Source of the DNA: Candidatus Sumerlaeota bacterium
GTDB taxonomy: Bacteria > CG03 > SLGR01
Assembly: GCA_007136585.1 (NCBI GenBank)
Contig: SLGR01000057.1
Location: forward strand, 1 to 6,053
Direction of reading: 5' to 3'
DNA length: 6,053 bases
A model generated the notes under the pieces. The model did no database searches and had not been told where the DNA came from. It worked only from the letters and a program-made list of their open reading frames with translations. Positions 1 through 4,419 of the stretch are shown here, piece by piece. The translations under genes and the position numbers were made by a program. The stretch's first letter is position 1; each line of letters starts with the position of its first letter.

Positions 1-8
1 CCGTATAG

Positions 9-326
9 ACTGCATTCGCGGGCGAAGCGGGTCATCGCCGCGGCGGCGGGGCCGGTGATGGGAGCGGTGCCCGCGTGGTTGAGGTAAATCTGCTCGGGGC
101 CGGCGGGGAAGGCGGCGTAACTGCGGGCGGAGCAGGGAGAGATTACTCTGATATATTCGGAGAAAACTACGGTGATGACGGAGAATTTGCCAGGGGCGGC
201 GACGCGCATTCAGACGGGGCTGACGGCGCGGATAATACCGGTGACGGCGGAAACGCAGGGGCTCCTGAAAGCGATGATCCGGGAGGCGCCGGGGGTTCGG
301 GTATAGTCCTTATACGGTACCCCTCG
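9..326 (+). other. Glycine-rich domain tail, continuing upstream of the GTG start
   Basis: The frame of gene 1 is open from position 9, and codons 9-74 already encode glycine-rich sequence (such as RRGGGAGDGSGARVVEV across the GTG). Glycine stays abundant to about position 320, and the stretch closes with GGAGGSGIVLIRYP. That closing motif is typical of glycine-rich domains in phage tail-type and bacterial adhesin-like proteins (family knowledge). Such domains usually have a longer glycine-rich body and a signal peptide or preceding module, so what is visible looks like the C-terminal part only. The other two frames in 1-74 read as Arg/Ala-rich and soon hit stops (56-58 and 85-87), so they do not offer an obvious continuation. 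Confidence 0.6.
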
Positions 327-3300
327 GAAAGGGGGGCAAGGATATCCAATGTTCTTGATATAAGCGATGCGGATCCGGTCCAGGGTTCTATTATAAAGTG
401 GAATTTCGAGGAACCCGGAGATTCATCCGTTAAAATCTATACGGCCGTAACCGATGACGGGGATAATCCCCCTGATTTTTTTTCCCCGGAGTGGGATGAA
501 GCGACAAGCGGCGATGAAATATCCGGTGTGGAGGGTGGAGATTACCTCTGGGTAAAGCAGGTCCTTGAGAGTGACGGCGATAATATCCCGGAGCTTACCA
601 GTCTCTATTACGGGGTCTCGGGTGAACGTGATCCTCCTGTTCCGGTATCTCCTGATGGAGGGGATTGGGTTGATAATTCCACGGTGGAGTTTGAGTGGGG
701 CAATGTTGGGGCGGCTCAGGCGGAATTTAACCTTCAGGTCTGCGAGGATGGAAGTTTTTCTGAGCCGGTAGATCATGATATTTCGGAGGTTACATCCTCA
801 ACAATCGCGCATATTGAAGAGATTTCAGACGGCTTTTACCGGTGGCGGGTAAGAAGCAGAAACGAGATGGAGGTATGGAGCCAGTGGTCCGATGAGGAAG
901 AGTTTGGCGTTGATACGACCGACCCTTCGCCCCCGGGGCTTATCTCGCCGGAGGATATGGCCTGGACGACCTCAACCGTAAAGTTTACCTGGCACGAGGT
1001 GACGGACGAGGAGGCCGGCGAAAGCGGCCTTAAAAATTATACTTTTGAGATTTCCGAGGATGAGAATTTTAACGAGATTCATGAATCTATTGATACCGTA
1101 GAAACTTCTGTTAGGCTGGAAGAGTTAAGCCAGATCACTTACTGGTGGAGGGTGCGAGCGGAGGATAACGCCGGCAATTACTCGGGGTACGATGAGGTGC
1201 GCAGGATACGGGTTGATACCACTCCTCCCGAAGTTGAGGCCGGCTCGGATGAGTTCCGGAACTCCACATTTAATACTACCGATAACGACCGCGAAACCCC
1301 GGCAAGCGCTGACGGAGGACCCTCCGGCATAGAAAGCATAGAATGGGTTCAGGAATCCGGACCCGGTCCTCCCAACCCCGGCACACTTGATTTTTCGGCC
1401 CCGGGGGAGCTCTCAACAAATATTACGGCCGACGAGGAAGGGGAGTATACAGTAAGGCTGACCGTTACAGATAACGCGGGGAATACCGCTTACGATGAGT
1501 TTAAACTTACCTGGGACGTAACTGATCCGGAAGTTATCCTGGATGACCCATCCGGAGGGGAGATTATAAAAGGCGGAGAGGATTATACTATCAGATGGAG
1601 CGCGGTGGAGGCAGGCCATTCCGGGTACAAGAAATTCGATATAGATTATTATGACGGCATCGGTTGGGAAAATATACATACCGCGGAGGCTGGTGACAGA
1701 GAATGGGATTGGGATGTGCCGGAGGATAATACCGGTTCTGCCAGGATCCGTATAACGGCCTTTGACAGGGCGGGTAATGAAAAAACAGACGAGAGCGGGG
1801 AATTTACAATAGACTCCACCGATCCTGATATCAGCATAACCTTTCCCGAAGAAGGCCAGGTCCTGGGAGAAGAGGATGTAACGGTAACGTGGGTTATAGA
1901 TGAAGGCAGCATAATAAGCGGCCTGGATACGCTTTGGATAAGACTTGACGGAGAAGACTGGATATCACTTTCTACGGATGACGAAAGTTATAAGTTCACC
2001 GGCCTTGAGGACGGCAGTTATACCGTAAGGGTAAGGGGTGAAGACAGGGCCGGAAACGAGGGCGGGGATTCCGTTAATTTTGAGATTGATACTTCCGGGC
2101 CGATAATAAGCATAACCTCGCCCCAGGACGGTGATATACTTAATGAACGTATATTAACCCTTGAATGGGAGGTGGTGTCTTCACCTTTTGATATAGACAG
2201 GTTCCGGGTAAGCTCAGACGGGGGCGATACCTGGATAGAGAATATTCCGGCTGAAACGCTAAGCTATGAGTTTACAGACCTTGAAGACGGGGGATATAAT
2301 TTCCGGGTAGAGGCTTTTGACGAGCATGATAATACCGGAGTTGCCAGTATCGGCGTTATAATTGACGCCACCCCTCCCGATACCCCGGTTCTTCTTAACC
2401 CTGAGGATCTTGCCTGGTCAACCTCTACGGTAAGTTTTAACTGGCAGGAGGTTACGGGAGGGATAGTAAGCGGTCTTGAAAGTTATACTATTGAGGTTTC
2501 CGAGTATGAGAATTTTGCCGATACGCATTATTCAACCGATACCATACATACAGTCATTGAACTTAAGGACCTTGCCCAGGCCGATTACTGGTGGCGGGTG
2601 AGGGCTGCTGACAGGGCCGGAAACAGGTCGCCCTGGAGCGAACCCCGGAGGGTAAGGGTGGATACTACGCCCCCGCCTCTCCCGGAACTTATTTACCCGG
2701 ATGAGGGGGTTACTTTTGAAGAGGAGGTATTCAGTCCGGATCTGGGGTGGTCCGAGGTTACGGATACTGTGAGCGGCCTTGACAGGTATCTTATCCAGGT
2801 TTCGACATCTGACGGGTTTGACCCCGTTTTGATTGAATACGAATCTCCGGAACCTGAACTGACCCTGCCGGAGGCGCTTGAGCGGAACCGGTATTTCTGG
2901 AGGGTCCGCGGGGCTGACAGGGCCGGAAACCTGGGCGGGTGGTCCTCTCCCGGCAGGAGTTTTATAATAAACCGCATACCCCTCCTGGAGTGGGTCCAGG
3001 AGGAAGATTATATAGAGACCGGGGTCAGCCCGGTATCGGGAACCGAGAGAAGCACTTTCACCTACAGGGTGAGGTACAGGGACCTTGATAAGATTGAGGA
3101 ACATAATGTCAATCTTCAGGTCCGTTCCTCGGAGGATAGCGGTTGGGTAACTTACTCCCTGACTCTCCTCCAGGGAGAGGAATCAAACCCCCTGGACGGG
3201 GAGGGTAGAGTCTATACCTCAACAGTCCCGATACAATTCTCATACGACAGCAACCCTGAGTACAGGTTCCGTGGTTACGACGGGCTTTCCCTTGCGAAAG

Positions 3301-4301
3301 GCCCACCGGCTTCTGACCGCCACGGGCCGGCCCTGGGGTTTCCGGTCACTTTCACCGGTCACCAGCCTGCAGAACGGCATACCGGGATAAATGTCAACCT
3401 CAGGATAAAAGCGATTTCTCACGGAAACTCCGGGGTAGATCCCCTGAGCGTGATGTATATTATATACCACGGGACCAGGGCGGTCACTTCGGGTACCGAT
3501 GCTGAGGTTGAGCATATTAACGATACAGGAACCGAGGCGGTATTCAGCGTATCTACGTGTACATTCAGGGTGGGTGAGGATAACCTTGTCAAGTGGAGGT
3601 GCGCCGACACTGAGGGAGAGTTCTGGAGCTCGCAGATGTACCGGGTCAGGATAAAGGAGAATACCCCTCCGCGGATAGATATTATCCAGCCCTCTGACAG
3701 GGGGTACGCTTCACTGGCCCCCCGGGTTGAGGCAAGAATAAGTGACGATAGCGGTATAGACCCGGAATCAGTAAAACTCATTATAACCGGAGATCCGGGG
3801 GGGAAAGTACTAACTTTATCAGCCGGGGATGCCCCGGAGATTTTCAGTTCTTCAGAGGGGCTTCTCAGGTACGATGTTCCGCAGGGGATACTTAGGGATA
3901 ACCGCCGGTACATTCTGAGGGTCTCCGCCCGGGACTCGGGATACGGGGAGAAGTACGCCCTTGAGGCGGAAGAGGAGGTCAGGTTTACCGTAAGAAAAGG
4001 AGGGGTGGCGGATATTATACCTGTTCCGAGCCCCTTTAACCCGGAGCGGGAGAAGGCGGAGTTAAGGTATGTTATAGCGGAAGATTCCAGGGTAACGATA
4101 AATATATACGATTCCGGGCGTAACCTGGTAAAGACCCTTATAAAAAAAGCCCCCAGGGAGAAAGGAGAGAACATCGAGCCCTGGGACGGGAGGAACTTCG
4201 CGGGAAGTTCGCTTGCAAACGGTGTATACTTCATTGAGGTTATAGCCGATTCCGGGAGCCGGAGCAGGTTCTACCAGAGTATCGCCATACTCCGTGATTG
4301 A
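75..4301 (+). CDS. Large modular FnIII/Ig/PKD-repeat surface or secreted protein with glycine-rich N-terminus and FlgD-like C-terminal domain; N-terminus uncertain
   Basis: No enzymatic motif is visible; a role as extracellular adhesin or scaffold is inferred from domain content. Modules from the GTG at 75: glycine-rich tail (1-84, ending GSGIVLIRYP); jelly-roll-like module (85-184); FnIII-like 186-283 and 284-385 (YWWRVRAEDNAGN, then DTTPP); PKD-like 386-484 (YTVRLTVTDNAGN); Ig-like 485-583, 584-675, 676-767; FnIII-like 768-867 and 868-966; divergent Ig-like 967-1097 (opens LLEWVQEEDYIETGVSP), 1098-1198, 1199-1309; FlgD-like 1310-1408. Only three cysteines are present (223, 1162, 1176). Most of the protein is strongly acidic. 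The stop is TGA. The start is doubtful: GTG 75 is the only usual start codon after an in-frame TAG at 6-8, it falls inside glycine-rich coding sequence, and it gives no signal peptide. The true N-terminus is therefore probably upstream or damaged. A paralogue follows 40 bp downstream. The coding call is secure; the exact function is unknown. Confidence 0.9.
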   Translation: MVEVNLLGAGGEGGVTAGGAGRDYSDIFGENYGDDGEFARGGDAHSDGADGADNTGDGGNAGAPESDDPGGAGGSGIVLIRYPSERGARISNVLDISDADPVQGSIIKWNFEEPGDSSVKIYTAVTDDGDNPPDFFSPEWDEATSGDEISGVEGGDYLWVKQVLESDGDNIPELTSLYYGVSGERDPPVPVSPDGGDWVDNSTVEFEWGNVGAAQAEFNLQVCEDGSFSEPVDHDISEVTSSTIAHIEEISDGFYRWRVRSRNEMEVWSQWSDEEEFGVDTTDPSPPGLISPEDMAWTTSTVKFTWHEVTDEEAGESGLKNYTFEISEDENFNEIHESIDTVETSVRLEELSQITYWWRVRAEDNAGNYSGYDEVRRIRVDTTPPEVEAGSDEFRNSTFNTTDNDRETPASADGGPSGIESIEWVQESGPGPPNPGTLDFSAPGELSTNITADEEGEYTVRLTVTDNAGNTAYDEFKLTWDVTDPEVILDDPSGGEIIKGGEDYTIRWSAVEAGHSGYKKFDIDYYDGIGWENIHTAEAGDREWDWDVPEDNTGSARIRITAFDRAGNEKTDESGEFTIDSTDPDISITFPEEGQVLGEEDVTVTWVIDEGSIISGLDTLWIRLDGEDWISLSTDDESYKFTGLEDGSYTVRVRGEDRAGNEGGDSVNFEIDTSGPIISITSPQDGDILNERILTLEWEVVSSPFDIDRFRVSSDGGDTWIENIPAETLSYEFTDLEDGGYNFRVEAFDEHDNTGVASIGVIIDATPPDTPVLLNPEDLAWSTSTVSFNWQEVTGGIVSGLESYTIEVSEYENFADTHYSTDTIHTVIELKDLAQADYWWRVRAADRAGNRSPWSEPRRVRVDTTPPPLPELIYPDEGVTFEEEVFSPDLGWSEVTDTVSGLDRYLIQVSTSDGFDPVLIEYESPEPELTLPEALERNRYFWRVRGADRAGNLGGWSSPGRSFIINRIPLLEWVQEEDYIETGVSPVSGTERSTFTYRVRYRDLDKIEEHNVNLQVRSSEDSGWVTYSLTLLQGEESNPLDGEGRVYTSTVPIQFSYDSNPEYRFRGYDGLSLAKGPPASDRHGPALGFPVTFTGHQPAERHTGINVNLRIKAISHGNSGVDPLSVMYIIYHGTRAVTSGTDAEVEHINDTGTEAVFSVSTCTFRVGEDNLVKWRCADTEGEFWSSQMYRVRIKENTPPRIDIIQPSDRGYASLAPRVEARISDDSGIDPESVKLIITGDPGGKVLTLSAGDAPEIFSSSEGLLRYDVPQGILRDNRRYILRVSARDSGYGEKYALEAEEEVRFTVRKGGVADIIPVPSPFNPEREKAELRYVIAEDSRVTINIYDSGRNLVKTLIKKAPREKGENIEPWDGRNFAGSSLANGVYFIEVIADSGSRSRFYQSIAILRD
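327..626 (+). other. Jelly-roll/discoidin-like module of gene 1
   Basis: Residues 85-184 form a roughly 100-residue beta-rich stretch. Its elements are IIKWNFEEPGDSSVKIYT, an aspartate-rich middle, then GGDYLWVKQVLESDGDN and a final LTSLYYG strand. The pattern of a 'kvyt' strand followed by 'yLWvk..LesdgdniPeL.sl' is one I associate with small beta-sandwich modules next to glycine-rich domains in phage and adhesin proteins. The family assignment is by eye only. Residues 91-200 contain 26 Asp/Glu against 4 Lys/Arg. Confidence 0.35.
630..1229 (+). repeat. FnIII-like repeats 1 and 2 of gene 1
   Basis: These are two consecutive domains of about 100 residues. Each has a proline-rich opening (PPVPVSPDGG; PPGLISPED), a TVEFEW or TVKFTW strand, an F-strand ending in WRVR and a closing DTT(D)P linker. 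The second has the fuller form of the motif: TSTVKFTW, then NYTFEISEDENF, YWWRVRAEDNAGN and RVDTTPP. Repeat 2 is closely related to repeat 3 (2376-2675), from which it is separated by four other domains. Confidence 0.75.
1230..1526 (+). other. PKD-like domain of gene 1
   Basis: Residues 386-484 begin EVEAGSDE and contain IEWVQESGPGPPNPGTLDF. They end with GEYTVRLTVTDNAGNTAYDE. The combination of a Trp strand followed by a Gly-Pro loop and the 'G.YtvrLtVtDnaGN' strand is the hallmark of PKD/REJ-like Ig folds, which are common in extracellular binding proteins. Confidence 0.65.
1527..2375 (+). repeat. Three Ig-like repeats in the middle of gene 1
   Basis: Residues 485-583, 584-675 and 676-767. 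The first has GGEDYTIRWSA, WDWDVPEDN, ARIRITAFDRAGN and the exit TIDSTDP; this arrangement recurs in gene 2 at 5734-6027. The second and third are more alike, with YKFTGLEDGSYTVRVRGEDRAGN and YEFTDLEDGGYNFRVEAFDE respectively, and closing IDTSGP or IDATPP linkers. They appear to be bacterial Ig-like domains of about 92-99 residues in head-to-tail order. Confidence 0.65.
2043..2930 (+). repeat. Identical 15-bp DRAGN-turn repeat, three copies
   Basis: The 15-mer GACAGGGCCGGAAAC, coding for D-R-A-G-N, occurs at 2043-2057 (Ig-like 2), 2610-2624 (FnIII-3) and 2916-2930 (FnIII-4). The last two copies are identical over 18 bp when GCT is included. A related but changed form (GACAGGGCGGGTAAT) codes for the same residues in Ig-like 1 near 1763. 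All four lie in the turn after the F-strand. Coordinates given span the first to last exact copy. Confidence 0.8.
2376..2972 (+). repeat. FnIII-like repeats 3 and 4 of gene 1
   Basis: Residues 768-867 and 868-966. Repeat 3 carries WSTSTVSFNWQEVT, SYTIEVSEYENF, YWWRVRAADRAGN and RVRVDTTPP, a clear copy of repeat 2. Repeat 4 is more diverged (LGWSEVTDTVSGLDRYLIQVS, YFWRVRGADRAGN). The two share an identical 18-bp stretch coding for the A-D-R-A-G-N turn (2607-2624 and 2913-2930). Confidence 0.75.
2973..4001 (+). other. Three divergent Ig-like domains of gene 1
   Basis: Residues 967-1097 begin LLEWVQEEDYIETGVSP and continue TFTYRVRYRDLD. This matches a widespread beta-sandwich form seen as 'LsWtgE.gY..dGV.P..G....tFtFrV.Y.D' in archaeal and bacterial surface proteins. 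Residues 1098-1198 hold two cysteines 14 apart (1162, 1176), a possible disulfide. Residues 1199-1309 carry ISDDSGIDPESVKLIITG, the usual start of a bacterial Ig-like strand pair, and RYILRVSARDSGYGEKY. Assignment to individual families is tentative. Confidence 0.5.
4002..4298 (+). other. FlgD-like Ig C-terminal domain of gene 1
   Basis: Residues 1310-1408 show the sequence of motifs expected for this domain: VPSPFNP, a VTINIYDSGRNLVKTL strand pair, then PWDGRNFAGSSLANGVYFIEV and a final strand SIAILRD at the stop codon. In many Gram-negative candidate phyla this domain ends large secreted proteins, and it resembles the C-terminal sorting domains of type IX secretion substrates (family knowledge). 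Whether it acts in sorting or anchoring here is inference. Its charge is balanced (14 acidic and 14 basic in 1311-1408), unlike the acidic body of the protein. Confidence 0.8.
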
Positions 4302-4341
4302 AATTAATTATAATTTAAATTAAGTTTAAATAATATAGTTT
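4302..4341 (+). promoter_or_regulatory. AT-only spacer with possible -10 element before gene 2
   Basis: The 40 bp between the two genes contain only two G/C bases (4324 and 4338), in sharp contrast with the GC-richer coding DNA on both sides. It holds a perfect TATAAT at 4309-4314, 28 bp before the ATG, and a 12-bp perfect palindrome, TAATTTAAATTA, at 4311-4322. I find no good -35 hexamer at 16-18 bp upstream, and no Shine-Dalgarno sequence before the ATG. It could be a promoter for gene 2, a spacer inside an operon, or an unstructured translation-initiation region. There is no GC-rich hairpin with a T-run, so it is not a recognisable intrinsic terminator. Confidence 0.35.
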
Positions 4342-4419
4342 ATGAAATTATACCGATTTTATACTTTAACTGCAGCATTTATCCTTGCAGGACTGATCCT
4401 GCCCGCCAGGGGATATTCC
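4342..4419 (+). other. Signal peptide of gene 2
   Basis: Codons 1-26 encode two basic residues near the start (K2, R5), a hydrophobic core from about A11 to L20, a helix-breaking proline at 21 and small residues before Y25 or Q27. This fixes the start codon, since no other in-frame start would give an export signal. It implies Sec-dependent export to the periplasm or beyond. Confidence 0.85.

Noticed and set aside
37-50. GC palindrome GCCGCGGC as a regulatory site
   Set aside because: It falls in glycine-rich coding sequence where GGC/GCC strings give such palindromes by chance.
476-483. Run of eight T in gene 1 as a possible phase-variable tract
   Set aside because: It codes for Asp-Phe-Phe-Ser in a normal strand, the run is short, and no alternative frame product is sensible.
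4142-4148. A AAA AAA slippery heptamer in frame near the end of gene 1
   Set aside because: It lies in a conserved FlgD-like domain that continues well in frame. There is no upstream Shine-Dalgarno-like stimulator at the usual spacing, and the -1 frame ends soon after without a recognisable domain.
3419-4234. Long antisense open frame (271 codons), and a second of 190 codons at 2532-3104
   Set aside because: Both lie wholly opposite the strongly supported gene 1 frame and show no domain or signal pattern. They reflect codon bias of the sense strand, as do the shorter antisense frames elsewhere.
4311-4322. 12-bp palindrome as a terminator or operator
   Set aside because: It is made only of A and T in a 95 percent AT spacer, so a palindrome is likely by chance, and its stem would be too weak for termination.
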